In this document: positions 24,066 to 33,236 of the stretch, in pieces
Numbering within the stretch: position 1 is the first letter of the stretch
Layout: the number at the start of each line of letters is the position of its first letter
Source of the DNA: Nitrospira sp.
GTDB taxonomy: Bacteria; Nitrospirota; Nitrospiria; Nitrospirales; Nitrospiraceae
NCBI GenBank assembly: GCA_018242725.1
Contig: JAFEBI010000021.1
Span: 114,312 to 178,311 of the forward strand
Direction: 5' to 3'
Length of the DNA: 64,000 nt
Translations under genes and position numbers: made by a program
The notes under the pieces: model-generated
What the model saw: only the letters and a program-made list of their open reading frames with translations
The model's database searches: none
Told to the model about the DNA's origin: nothing

Positions 24066-25469
24066 CTAGGAGGTGGGTTTTCGTCGTCGATCCAGCATCC
24101 AGCGGGTGATACCAAGGTGCTTGGCGGCCAGAGATTTGTTTCCGTCGGACCGTTGTAGCACTTCGCTGATTATGCGGTCCTCAAGATCGGTTAGGGATTC
24201 ACCGAGGCGGAATGAAAGATGGATCCGAGCGGGCTCTCCAGTATCGGACAATGTCGATTCAGGACGAGCGGTATCAACGACCGGCCTCGCGAGAGTCTCA
24301 CGCACGTCGGAGGGAAAATGCGCCGCTTCAAGTGTCTCTCCGGGACAGAAGAGCACCGCCCGTTCCAGCAGATTGCTTAGCTCACGCACATTGCCCGGGA
24401 AATGGTACCGCTGTATGAGAGCCTCGGCGCTCGCTCCCAATGCACGAATCGGTTTCCGAAGTGAAAGCGCGGAACGTGATAAAAACTGCTTCGCCAGAAG
24501 GATGATGTCCTCCTGCCGTTCCCGCAACGGGGGAATCGTGAGGGTGACAACGTTCAGCCGGAAATAGAGATCTTCTCGAAACTCGCCTTTGGCGACCGCC
24601 TCCCTTAGATTTCGATTTGTGGCCGCCATGAAACGCACATCCACCGGGATCGTGGCCGATCCCCCTACACGACGGAATGTCCGTTCCTCGATGACCCGCA
24701 AGAGTTTGGCCTGTAACGGGAGGGGGAGGTCGCCGATTTCGTCAAACATAAGGGTCCCACCATCCGCCAATTCGATCAATCCAGTTTTGCGGCCTGCAGC
24801 ACCAGTAAATGATCCTTTCTCATGTCCGAAGAGCTCACTTTCAAAGAGCTCTTGTGGAATCGATGGGCAATCGACTTCGATACAGGGTTTGTCGGCTCTA
24901 GCACTGTTATAGTGGATCACACGGCCCATGTACTGTTTCCCGGTGCCGGTCTCGCCTTGGAGCAACACAGTCACGCGGTCGTTATTGGCGAGTTGTCGGA
25001 TCTGGCTCATGAAAAGCTGGGTAGCGGGGCTCCTGGCGATGACACGGTCGAGCGCGTATCGGTCAGCGTCTTGCCCGCTCCGCACATGAACCTGGCGCTG
25101 CAACGTAAGCAGTTGCGTCGCTCTGCTCAGTGCATGGAGCAAGTCTTCCATGTCGATGGATTTGGCGACGAAGTCGAAGGCACCAAGTTTCGTCGCCTCG
25201 ACGGCGTCCTTTACCGTGCCCCTTGCAGTAACCAAGATGACGAGTAAGTTGGGCGAGGTCTGTTTGACCCGTGCGAGCACGTCCAAGCCCGTGAGATTCG
25301 GCATGACCAGGTCAAGAACAAGAATATCCGGTTCAGAGGCGCGTAGCAGCCCAAGCGCCTCATCGCCCGAACTTGCGGTCTGAACCATATACCCGTGATC
25401 GCTGAGGCGCAGCGCAAAGGCCTCGCGAACAGACGTTTCATCTTCAACGAGAAGCAGGTGCCAGGTCAT
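24066..25469 (-). CDS. NtrC-family sigma-54 activator (response regulator)
   Basis: This 467-residue protein has a receiver domain (residues 1-120, phospho-acceptor Asp in DILVLDLVMPN). A central AAA+ domain follows, with Walker A GETGTGKQ, the sigma-54 contact loop written GSFTGA, Walker B-type GGTLMFDEIGD and sensor region RRVGGSATIPVDVRF. A C-terminal Fis-type helix-turn-helix (SDGNKSLAAKHLGITRWMLDR) completes it. The Walker A glutamine replaces the usual Glu next to the lysine, and the loop has Ser where most have Ala; both are mild changes. It starts one base after the stop of its kinase. The sigma-54-like promoters with shared dyads at dab2, mpsC2 and the 21446 gene are its best candidate targets; that link is inference. 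Confidence 0.93.
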   Translation of the reverse strand: MTWHLLLVEDETSVREAFALRLSDHGYMVQTASSGDEALGLLRASEPDILVLDLVMPNLTGLDVLARVKQTSPNLLVILVTARGTVKDAVEATKLGAFDFVAKSIDMEDLLHALSRATQLLTLQRQVHVRSGQDADRYALDRVIARSPATQLFMSQIRQLANNDRVTVLLQGETGTGKQYMGRVIHYNSARADKPCIEVDCPSIPQELFESELFGHEKGSFTGAAGRKTGLIELADGGTLMFDEIGDLPLPLQAKLLRVIEERTFRRVGGSATIPVDVRFMAATNRNLREAVAKGEFREDLYFRLNVVTLTIPPLRERQEDIILLAKQFLSRSALSLRKPIRALGASAEALIQRYHFPGNVRELSNLLERAVLFCPGETLEAAHFPSDVRETLARPVVDTARPESTLSDTGEPARIHLSFRLGESLTDLEDRIISEVLQRSDGNKSLAAKHLGITRWMLDRRRKPTS

Positions 25470-25470
25470 G

Positions 25471-27459
25471 CTATCGCTCGGGTTTTAAGGGAAGCCAAAC
25501 TTCTACCACCGCACCACTGCCGGAAGGGCTTGTAATCACTAGTTGCCCCCCATGCCGTTCGATAATGTCGTGTGTAATGGTGAGTCCAAGCCCAACCCCC
25601 TTGGCCTTCCCGCTTGTGAAGAACGGCTCGAAAATCCGTTTAAGATCGCCTGGGGCAATCCCTTTTCCTGTATCAGAGAAGGCAAGAAGTACACCAGGAC
25701 CTCGCCGGGGTTCCATTCGCATCGCGATCGTGAGGTCTCCGCCATTCGGCATGGCATCGATCGCATTCATCATAACATTGAGACAGACTTGCTGAAGATG
25801 CGCGCGAGAGGCTTCCACCGGCGGCATATCTGGGGCGATCACTTTTCGTACGTGAACGTTCTGTTTCGTCAAATTCGGCTTCAGCAGGGTCATGGTGTCG
25901 TCGAGGAGCGAGGGAAGGTCGCAGGGGTGGAGATCAAACGGACGTGGTCGAAGTTGGCTTAAATGAGACTCCAACAGCTCGTCGATCCGAGCGGCTTCCC
26001 GCGCGATGAGCCGACAGCGGTCTCTGGCCGTCTGTGGTAAGTGTTGTTGATCCGCTAAATGCGTTGCGAGGCTACCGAGCCCGATCAACGGATTGCGGAC
26101 TTCATGTAGAATGCCGCCGGTCAATTGTCCGACCAGTTTGACTTGTTCCGCATGGCGTAAGGCTTCCAACATCTGTTCGCGTTCGGTCAAGTCGGTGAGG
26201 ATGGCCATATAGTACTGTGTCGTGCCGTCACGATTTTTCACCGGGCTCACACTTTCCCAGACAAGGAATTCCGAGCCATCCTTCCGTCGATTCACAAACC
26301 GATCAACGAAAGGATGCCCCCCTCTGAGCGTCTGCCAGAGCCTGTCGTAAAATTCTTGGTCATGTTTCCCGGACTTGAGGATGGAAGGCCGTTGTCCCAA
26401 TGCATCTTCGCTGGCCCAGCCGGTCATCCGTTCGAGCGCAGGGTTCCATTCCAAGATGCAACCCTCCGTATCGGTCAACATGATCCCGTCCTGCGCGGCC
26501 ATGAAGAGTCGGTGGTAGAGTTCTTGCTGCGTATCGGCACGCCGACGCCGTTCCAGCACCGTTGCGACTGTGTTGGCAACGGTGCAGAGGAATTCGAGTT
26601 CTGTGATCGTGTAATCACGGACCGACTTTGAATGGGCGGTCATGGCGCCGTACACCCGGTCCTCGACTAACATCGGGACGCACATGCCCGCGATGCCGCC
26701 GTGCTCGGTCAGCAGTTTTGAAGGAGTGAACCGCGTTTCCTGGCGCAGATCGCGCACGACCACGGGGAGCCGTTCGCGAATGGCATACCCAGCCTGGGAA
26801 TGAGTGCCGCCTTCAATGGTCAACTTTCCGATCAGGTCAGGGGCCAGACCGATCCCTGCTACGACGGCGAGATGATCGTCTGATTCCCGTTGAACGAGAA
26901 TTTTACAGAGCTCGATCCGAAGTGCCTCAGCCGTGAGGGTGACGGCTTCATTCATCAACTCCTGTGCTGGTGCATCGCTGACCGCCAGCGTTCCAATGCG
27001 GGCAAGCACCGACTGAAACCGGGCAATCTGCGAAGCCTCTTGAACCAACTCCGTGTGTTCGGTCACGTCCTGCAGGACCAACAACACGCCGGTCTCCCCG
27101 TGGTAGGGAACCACGTGATAACGGCATTCATAGACGAGTGTTTGGTTTTGGTGATCAAGAAGGCGATAGGTTTTGCTACCCCTGGCTCCAAGAGTTTCGG
27201 TATTCCAGGCCTTCGCATCAGCAAAGAGTTGCGATCGAAGCGTCACGTCTTGAGTGACAGAGTGGCCTGATTGCGAGGCCGGTGTTTCGACCAGTTTGCC
27301 GAATTGTGAATTTTCGAATACCAGTATTCCTTGGGCCATAAAGCAAAGCCCACCCTCCAGGCAGTCACTTACCCACGTTAATACCTCTGCCGCGGCGACT
27401 TCCGGCTTGGCATGAACGGGATTTTTGGACTGGGATGCCGATGTCGTACGGCGTTTCAC
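25471..27459 (-). CDS. PAS/GAF histidine kinase paired with the sigma-54 activator
   Basis: This kinase of about 662 residues has no membrane segment, so it is probably cytoplasmic. In order it has a PAS-like region (ILVFENSQFGKLV), a GAF domain (about 150-290, ending FLCTVANTVATVLE), a clear PAS domain (RLFMAAQDGIMLTDTEG) with a PAC tail, a HisKA H-box GGILHEVRNPL, and a HATPase with FSDTGKGIAPGDLKRIF and GLGLTITHDII. The GTG at 27459 is preferred because AGGGGG lies just upstream; the frame extends to ATG 27606 through 49 residues that look unlike a protein start. It ends one base before the activator, forming an NtrB/NtrC-like pair. The GAF and PAS domains suggest a small-molecule or redox cue; the signal is unknown. 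Confidence 0.88.
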   Translation of the reverse strand: MKRRTTSASQSKNPVHAKPEVAAAEVLTWVSDCLEGGLCFMAQGILVFENSQFGKLVETPASQSGHSVTQDVTLRSQLFADAKAWNTETLGARGSKTYRLLDHQNQTLVYECRYHVVPYHGETGVLLVLQDVTEHTELVQEASQIARFQSVLARIGTLAVSDAPAQELMNEAVTLTAEALRIELCKILVQRESDDHLAVVAGIGLAPDLIGKLTIEGGTHSQAGYAIRERLPVVVRDLRQETRFTPSKLLTEHGGIAGMCVPMLVEDRVYGAMTAHSKSVRDYTITELEFLCTVANTVATVLERRRRADTQQELYHRLFMAAQDGIMLTDTEGCILEWNPALERMTGWASEDALGQRPSILKSGKHDQEFYDRLWQTLRGGHPFVDRFVNRRKDGSEFLVWESVSPVKNRDGTTQYYMAILTDLTEREQMLEALRHAEQVKLVGQLTGGILHEVRNPLIGLGSLATHLADQQHLPQTARDRCRLIAREAARIDELLESHLSQLRPRPFDLHPCDLPSLLDDTMTLLKPNLTKQNVHVRKVIAPDMPPVEASRAHLQQVCLNVMMNAIDAMPNGGDLTIAMRMEPRRGPGVLLAFSDTGKGIAPGDLKRIFEPFFTSGKAKGVGLGLTITHDIIERHGGQLVITSPSGSGAVVEVWLPLKPER

Positions 27460-27648
27460 GCACAGCCCCCTATTGTGGGAATACGTCAGGTCGTGAACGG
27501 ACAGTATACCGAGGTGGCGGAGATATCGTCGAGTGAGCTGCAGGAGGCAGGCAAGATGGCAATCGGGGTGATGATGAACGAAAGCAGTTGAGGGAGAACG
27601 GTTCATTCAGGTTGAAATGCTTGGGCCATAGCAAGCACCTGGAGTCTC

Positions 27649-29139
27649 GTGATACACAGAGGTATGTCTAAGCGAACCCTTGAAACGCTTTCCTTCGACA
27701 ATACCTATGCCCGTCTTCCTCAGGCCTTTTATGCAAGATTGAACCCCACTCCGTTCAGCGAACCTCCCTGTTTGATCCATGCCAATCGGTCTGTTGCCGA
27801 ATTGATCGATCTAGACCCGGAACAATTTGAGCGGCCGGAGTTCGCCGAGCTTTTCGGTGGGAAGGCCTTAGCCTCAGGCATGGAGCCGCTTGCGATGCTG
27901 TATTCCGGTCATCAATTCGGTGTGTATGTTCCACAACTCGGGGATGGACGTGCGATTCTCCTCGGAGAGGCGAAGAACGAACAGGGCCAGCGGTGGGATC
28001 TCCATCTCAAGGGGGCTGGGATGACGCCGTTTTCTCGCGATGGAGATGGCAGAGCAGTGCTGCGTTCAACAATCCGCGAGTATTTGTGTTGCGCGGCGAT
28101 GCAGAGTCTCGGTATTCCGACCACGCAGGCGCTTTGCCTTGTCGGTAGTGACGACAAGGTGTACCGTGAGCAGGTAGAAACCGGGGCGATGCTGGTTCGG
28201 ATGGCACCTTCTCACGTGCGTTTCGGAACATTCGAAGTGTTCTACTACCGAAAGCAGCATGAGCATCTGAGAACGCTAGCCGATTATGTGATCGACCAGC
28301 ATTTCCCCCATCTCCGCGATGCCGAAGAGAAGTATGCAAACTTCTTTGCTGAAGTCGTCGAGCGCACGGCGCGGCTGATCGCGCAATGGCAGGCTGTCGG
28401 TTGGGCCCACGGGGTGATGAACACCGACAACATGTCGATTCTTGGCCTGACGATGGATTATGGGCCGTATGGGTTTATGGATGACTACGATGCGGGGTTG
28501 ATCTGCAACCACTCCGATCACAACGGCCGCTATGCGTTTAATCAACAACCCTATATCGGACTCTGGAATTTGAGTTGCTTAGCTCAGGCGCTGTTGCCGT
28601 TGGTGGAGAAGGAAGCGCTCAAAGCCGGCCTTGAGACCTATCAACCTCTGTTTGACCGGGAGTATCAGGAGCGCATGCGGGCGAAAAGTGGATTGGTCGA
28701 AGCGCAGGCCGGAGACGATGAGCTGATTCGAGATTTTCTCGGACTGCTTCAAGGCAGCCATGCGGACTATACGATCGTGTTTCGAGAGTTGGGCGCGTTC
28801 TCTTCGCAGAACGGCGCGGCGAATGAGAAGTTGCGGGAGCACTTTCTCACTCGTGAGCGGTTTGACGAGTGGGCCGTACGCTATCGCGATCGGTTGCGGG
28901 GTGAAGACAGCCATGACGATGAACGGCGTGAGCGAATGAATCGTGTGAACCCCAAGTACGTGCTGAGGAATTATCTTGCGCAGACCGCGATCGAGAAGGC
29001 ACAGCACAAAGACTTTTCAGAGATCGACCGTCTTTTTACCGTGCTCCGGACTCCCTTTACCGAACAGCCAGGCATGGAGTCATACGCACTGCCGCCGCCG
29101 AACTGGGGCAAACATTTGGCTGTCAGTTGTTCATCCTGA
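27649..29139 (+). CDS. selO: SelO-type protein adenylyltransferase (YdiU/UPF0061)
   Basis: This 496-residue pseudokinase-fold enzyme transfers AMP to protein Ser/Thr/Tyr residues in characterised homologues. Family landmarks are visible: YSGHQFGVYVPQLGDGRA, the glycine-rich LHLKGAGMTPFSRDGDGRA nucleotide loop, STIREYLCCAAMQSLGIPTT, the catalytic-loop WAHGVMNTDNMSILG and the metal-binding YGFMDDYDAG. It ends in LAVSCSS, where the Cys occupies the site that is selenocysteine in eukaryotic SELENOO. The GTG at 27649 has GGAG five bases upstream; an ATG at 27664 is the alternative. It is divergent from the kinase gene. Known roles lie in redox stress responses. Confidence 0.95.
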   Translation: MIHRGMSKRTLETLSFDNTYARLPQAFYARLNPTPFSEPPCLIHANRSVAELIDLDPEQFERPEFAELFGGKALASGMEPLAMLYSGHQFGVYVPQLGDGRAILLGEAKNEQGQRWDLHLKGAGMTPFSRDGDGRAVLRSTIREYLCCAAMQSLGIPTTQALCLVGSDDKVYREQVETGAMLVRMAPSHVRFGTFEVFYYRKQHEHLRTLADYVIDQHFPHLRDAEEKYANFFAEVVERTARLIAQWQAVGWAHGVMNTDNMSILGLTMDYGPYGFMDDYDAGLICNHSDHNGRYAFNQQPYIGLWNLSCLAQALLPLVEKEALKAGLETYQPLFDREYQERMRAKSGLVEAQAGDDELIRDFLGLLQGSHADYTIVFRELGAFSSQNGAANEKLREHFLTRERFDEWAVRYRDRLRGEDSHDDERRERMNRVNPKYVLRNYLAQTAIEKAQHKDFSEIDRLFTVLRTPFTEQPGMESYALPPPNWGKHLAVSCSS

Positions 29140-29349
29140 GTCAGCTTGATAGCCAAGGTGGGTCTGCATGAGCAAGGGTCTCGTTCTTCGCCGGGTGATT
29201 TTGCGCGGATCAGTGCTAGGCGCTGCTCAGGGTAGATGTTCTTGAATAACGAAGAACCCTGCCGGCCTTCGAGTGGCGTATGATAAATGGATACAGCTCG
29301 CAGTTGAGCCGATCCCAATTGTAGAGCTGGGGGGGCAGACTTTACGAGA
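29140..29349. other. intergenic region after selO
   Basis: No gene, terminator or repeat was recognised here. A minus-strand open frame (28971-29420) crosses it but overlaps selO antisense and has no ribosome site. Confidence 0.35.
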
Positions 29350-29622
29350 TCAGCCTTTGTTGCCGGGGTTGCTACCACCAGGACAGAGTTCGAATCCGAG
29401 GCGTGATTTTCTCGGACCATTCTTGCCTTGCCCCGTCACACCAAAGGGATCTGTCTCAGTATTGTGGATGACTTCGTGGCCTGCGCGTTGGGTTTGGGAG
29501 GGAAGGCTGCCTGCCTGTGCGGTCGATGGCCACAATAACTTGTAGCTAGCGAGCAGCGCGCCAGCGACGGAAGTTTTCATAAACGTCCGGCGAGTCCAAG
29601 ACCAGGAATCTTGGTGTACCAT
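29350..29622 (-). pseudogene. short frame with an intact Tat signal, probable gene remnant
   Basis: The 90-residue frame opens with a twin-arginine signal: WTRRTFMKTSVAGALLASYK followed by a hydrophobic stretch and an AQA cleavage-like site. After it only about 50 residues remain, including a strand-like HEVIHNTETDPFGVTG, and no domain can be recognised. Tat signals normally lead folded cofactor-containing proteins of several hundred residues, so this is read as the 5' stub of a decayed gene. It could also be a genuine small exported protein. It is alone on the minus strand between selO and the 30007 gene. Confidence 0.4.
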
Positions 29623-30006
29623 TGCCTTACCAGTTATGGTGACTCGCTATCTGTCTTAATAGCAGTTCACTTCTACTAAGGTCTGTGCGATGGATCACTC
29701 TCTCTGCTAGAGTTCATTTGCATACACAATCAGCTCCAGCGCACGCCCAAACCCCTATCGCTTGGGTAAACATCGACTTGCCGGCTGTTCGAAAGAGTAA
29801 ACGATCAAGGCAGCAAGTCAGCGGTTTCCTTGCATCTCTACGAATAGGCAAGAGCAACTCTCAATCCGACAATGCGCTCTATTATCAAACGTTCGGTCGT
29901 GCTTCCAGGAACCTCGGCTTCACTCTCTCGTCTGTCTATTGTAGAGTGTCGCGCGTGACTTCTGCGCGAATACCTCTTTGATGTGTCGCATCTCTAGAGA
30001 GTCGAT
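29623..30006. other. intergenic region ahead of the 30007 membrane-protein gene
   Basis: 384 bases with no convincing gene. The promoter for the plus-strand gene at 30007 should lie here. AT-rich patches occur around 29880, but no clean promoter could be assigned. Confidence 0.35.
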
Positions 30007-33000
30007 ATGGCTAAGAAGCAAAGCGATTCGAAAATTGCGGTGGCAGGGGCCTTGACCCTGGTGCTGGCGCTGGCAGGATCGATGCTGGTCAAGGACCCGC
30101 TGCGGAGTTCACGGCCGGTCGGGACGGGACTGGACATGAAGGCCACGATTGAAGAACAAACAGTCCGCGCGCGTTTATGGGAAGACCCCGTCGCAGCCGT
30201 TCAACGAGGCCTGCGGGAGGTGAAGGCGAGCCGGCCAGTCTCGAGTCCCCCTCCTCCCCTTACACAACGGCTCCGATCCCTTCGGCAGGCCATTACCGAA
30301 CGGGTCAAGGAGGGCCAGCATGTCACGATCCTCCTGGTGACGACCAGTGGAGGTCCATATGTCGAAAACACCGAGTCACGTCTTCGAGATCGGTATGCCA
30401 TTGGTACGGCCCTCGGGGTCGCGTGTTATGTGCCGGAACAGGAAGGCCAGCTTTCATTTGTTGAATGGGATCCTCAGAGTTCTTTGTCGGCGTTGCCCTA
30501 TGAATGGTATCGACTCAAGCGGACCAGGCTGTGTGACGAGGAATCGCCGCGCTCCCACAGTGTGCTAGTCGTCTGGTTTCCTGACGAAGCACTCAGTCGA
30601 GGATTTCTCGCCAGTTTGACCTCCTTTTCTCAGGCGCTCGTCTGTCGGGAAACTGAGAAGAAGAGCGAGTGTCTGCTCACCGATGATCAACGCAAGGTGG
30701 TTCGTTTGAATCCGCAGCTCCAACGGGCGGTCACCTTCAAGATCCTCGGCCCTCATAGCTCCTCGACATTTCGAACACTCCTGGACGAGGCAGGAGAGTT
30801 CTATGGCAAGCCGCATGAGGGAATCGGTGTCTGGCCGAACAGCGACGGCTGGATCGAGCTGTACTCCCCGTGGAGCAGTGCGATGAAAGGGCTCCTGGCC
30901 TATGGACTCACGTCGACTGGTGGGAAGGGTTTGGCCTGCGACTCCTACACGGCTTGCGAGCAAGAGTTTGCCCGTCGACTCATGGGCGCGAATATTCGGT
31001 TGGCATACGAGATCGGCTCTGATGACCAGTTGTTCGAATCATTAGTCGAGGAATTGGAGCGCCGGCAGGTTCGCCTCGGGTGGGATGCGGTGATCCTGAT
31101 TGGCGAATGGGATTCGTTCTATGGAAGGACGCTCCCGGTCGAGTTTCGGGCCGCCGCGTGCAAGAAAGTCGCGACTTTTTCAGAGCGGGATCTGGGGATG
31201 ATCGACGTTCCGGTCACGATCAAACAGTGGTGTTCCGATATTCCCCGTGCCGTCGACCTTCAAATTCGACGGCAGGCCGACTATGAGTTGTTACGCCTTA
31301 ACGTTCAGCGGTACAGCTATCTGAGCGGACTGGATGGCGAAGTGCCGGGGGAAGACAAAACCAAAGCCGCCCGTGCCGATAGCGTCAAAGATGGCCAGCG
31401 GGAGCGTCCGGAAGGGACGAGTCAGGTGGACTATGTGCGGGCGTTGGTGAATCGGATTCAAGATGAGGGTGAAGGAGCTCGCGCCATCGGGATCTTTGGA
31501 ACCGACCCCTACGACTCGCTGCTGATTATCAAAGCCCTTCGGCCTGCGTTCCCGCACGCCATTTTCTTTACGGTCGGTCTCGATGCCAGACACCTCCATC
31601 CGAGCGAGTACAAATGGACCCGCAACATGGTCATTGCCTCACCGTTTGGGCTGCAGCTGGAGGGCGGCTTGCAACGGGATGTCTCGCCTTTTCGAAGCAG
31701 TTATCAGACCTCGGCCTATTTTGCCACTCTGCAGGCCGTCGACCACGTCAGGTGTCACCGTGAGAAGTCTAATGTGGCGAACGGCTCTTGTGAAACCATC
31801 TACCATGCGGCCCTCACGCCTGAGAGTCGTGTGTACGATGCCGGAGTTTCTCCAAGATTGTTTGAGGTGGGAAGGAACGGCGCGGTCGATCTGAGCCTGG
31901 TCACCAAAGAAGAGATCCGTACGATTCATCCGTTACGACCTGATCTGGCTTACACGAATGATTACGGTCAGCTCCGCCAAGGCGTCGGATTCGACAACGC
32001 AGCGGTGGCGGCGGGGACGACGGTGGGCTTTGCGCTCTTCATCGTGGTGGCCTGGAGCAACCAGCGCCTCTGGTCAGGTATCGTGCGGTCCCCGCGTGTA
32101 TTGAGCATCACAGCCATCGTGCTCGTCGCGCTGTTTGCCGTCTTTGTCGTGGCTGGGGGAGCCGACGCGCTATTGGCTGGGCATGACGAAGGAGAGCCGT
32201 TTTCGTGGACGGCCGGCGTCAGTATTTGGCCGAGCGAGCTGCTGCGTTTTGTGGTGGTCGTGCTGTCCGTCATCTTGTTTGTCAAGGGCGCTCGCGATCT
32301 CAAGAAAAACAGCGAACAGATCGACGAGAAGTTTCAGTTCGAAGACCCTTTGAGACGTCAGCGGCTTTCGCCCAAGACGTTTTGGATGAATCTCCAGCGG
32401 GTCTATCATCCGCTTGCCACGGTTGCCTCTATGAAAGTCGACCAGGCCTGGGGGCGGTATCGAGAAGCAAATCAGCCGGGCCAGGGAATGGCTCGTACGC
32501 TTCTCTTGTTCATTCTGTACATGGCAGCGATGTGGGCCATTGGGCATTTCGTGCTTGATGAGGAATATATCCATCCCTGCCGCGGATACTTGAGTTGCCA
32601 TGTAGATTCTGTCATGACGCTTGCCAGCGTTGCCATCGTTGTGCTGCTGAACCTGGCAGTGTTCGATGCGGTGATGCTCTGCCGGCGATGGATTGGGTGG
32701 GTGGTGAGCTCGACGGGTGGGTGGTCTCAGCAAGTCCAGGAAGAGTATCTCCGTAATTATGGGTTGGGAGAGGCGCAGAAAGCCGAATTCGAGAAGCTGA
32801 AGTATCTCGCCGTGGTTGACCTCATTGCGCAGCGGACGGAGGTGATCAATCGACTGATCCGCTACCCGTTTATTGCGCTTTTGATCATGATCGCCGCGCG
32901 TAACGAGTATTTCGATATTTGGAACTATCCGTTCTTGTTGTTGCTGTCCTGGTCGGTCAATGTCCTGGTCGCGCTTCTCGGAGCCTCTCTTCTGTATCAA

Positions 33001-33228
33001 TCGGCCAGTCATGCGAAAGCTGCTATGCTGGCTGGGCTCAACCGGCAAATCGTTCAGACCTTGGGGATCGGGAAGGATCACGATATTCGTGTGAAGCAGA
33101 TTCAGTACGTGATCAGCGAAGTGGAAGACAATGAACAGGGCGCCTTTGTGCCGCTCTATCAACAGCCTGTCGTCGAATCGTCGTTGTATGGGTTGGTGGC
33201 GTTACTGCAATATTTGTATCTCGGGTAG
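30007..33228 (+). CDS. unknown 1073-residue membrane protein with large extracytoplasmic domain
   Basis: I do not recognise this family. Residues 9-28 form an N-terminal membrane helix. Residues 30-660 form a large domain that should face the periplasm. Its second half (about 490-620) has alternating strands and helices with GIFGTDPYDSLLIIKAL, AIFFTVGLDARHLHP and MVIASPFGLQLE, reminiscent of type-1 periplasmic-binding or ABC substrate-binding folds. About seven membrane helices follow between residues 665 and 1000, with charged linkers such as KGARDLKKNSEQIDEKFQF, and a cytoplasmic tail. It is followed after 8 bases by two alpha/beta hydrolases. A sensor or transducer architecture is a guess from layout alone. 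Confidence 0.7.
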   Translation: MAKKQSDSKIAVAGALTLVLALAGSMLVKDPLRSSRPVGTGLDMKATIEEQTVRARLWEDPVAAVQRGLREVKASRPVSSPPPPLTQRLRSLRQAITERVKEGQHVTILLVTTSGGPYVENTESRLRDRYAIGTALGVACYVPEQEGQLSFVEWDPQSSLSALPYEWYRLKRTRLCDEESPRSHSVLVVWFPDEALSRGFLASLTSFSQALVCRETEKKSECLLTDDQRKVVRLNPQLQRAVTFKILGPHSSSTFRTLLDEAGEFYGKPHEGIGVWPNSDGWIELYSPWSSAMKGLLAYGLTSTGGKGLACDSYTACEQEFARRLMGANIRLAYEIGSDDQLFESLVEELERRQVRLGWDAVILIGEWDSFYGRTLPVEFRAAACKKVATFSERDLGMIDVPVTIKQWCSDIPRAVDLQIRRQADYELLRLNVQRYSYLSGLDGEVPGEDKTKAARADSVKDGQRERPEGTSQVDYVRALVNRIQDEGEGARAIGIFGTDPYDSLLIIKALRPAFPHAIFFTVGLDARHLHPSEYKWTRNMVIASPFGLQLEGGLQRDVSPFRSSYQTSAYFATLQAVDHVRCHREKSNVANGSCETIYHAALTPESRVYDAGVSPRLFEVGRNGAVDLSLVTKEEIRTIHPLRPDLAYTNDYGQLRQGVGFDNAAVAAGTTVGFALFIVVAWSNQRLWSGIVRSPRVLSITAIVLVALFAVFVVAGGADALLAGHDEGEPFSWTAGVSIWPSELLRFVVVVLSVILFVKGARDLKKNSEQIDEKFQFEDPLRRQRLSPKTFWMNLQRVYHPLATVASMKVDQAWGRYREANQPGQGMARTLLLFILYMAAMWAIGHFVLDEEYIHPCRGYLSCHVDSVMTLASVAIVVLLNLAVFDAVMLCRRWIGWVVSSTGGWSQQVQEEYLRNYGLGEAQKAEFEKLKYLAVVDLIAQRTEVINRLIRYPFIALLIMIAARNEYFDIWNYPFLLLLSWSVNVLVALLGASLLYQSASHAKAAMLAGLNRQIVQTLGIGKDHDIRVKQIQYVISEVEDNEQGAFVPLYQQPVVESSLYGLVALLQYLYLG

Positions 33229-33236
33229 GGGATCGA

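Noticed and set aside
29375..29405. GTTCGAATCC resembling a tRNA T-loop
   Set aside because: The flanking five-base stems do not pair, and no acceptor stem or anticodon arm could be built around it.
28971..29420. Minus-strand frame of 149 codons after selO
   Set aside because: Half of it is antisense to selO and the rest lacks any family feature or ribosome site.
32170..33162. 330-codon minus-strand frame inside the 30007 gene
   Set aside because: Antisense shadow with high His/Arg/Gln content; the plus strand has clear membrane helices and operon spacing.
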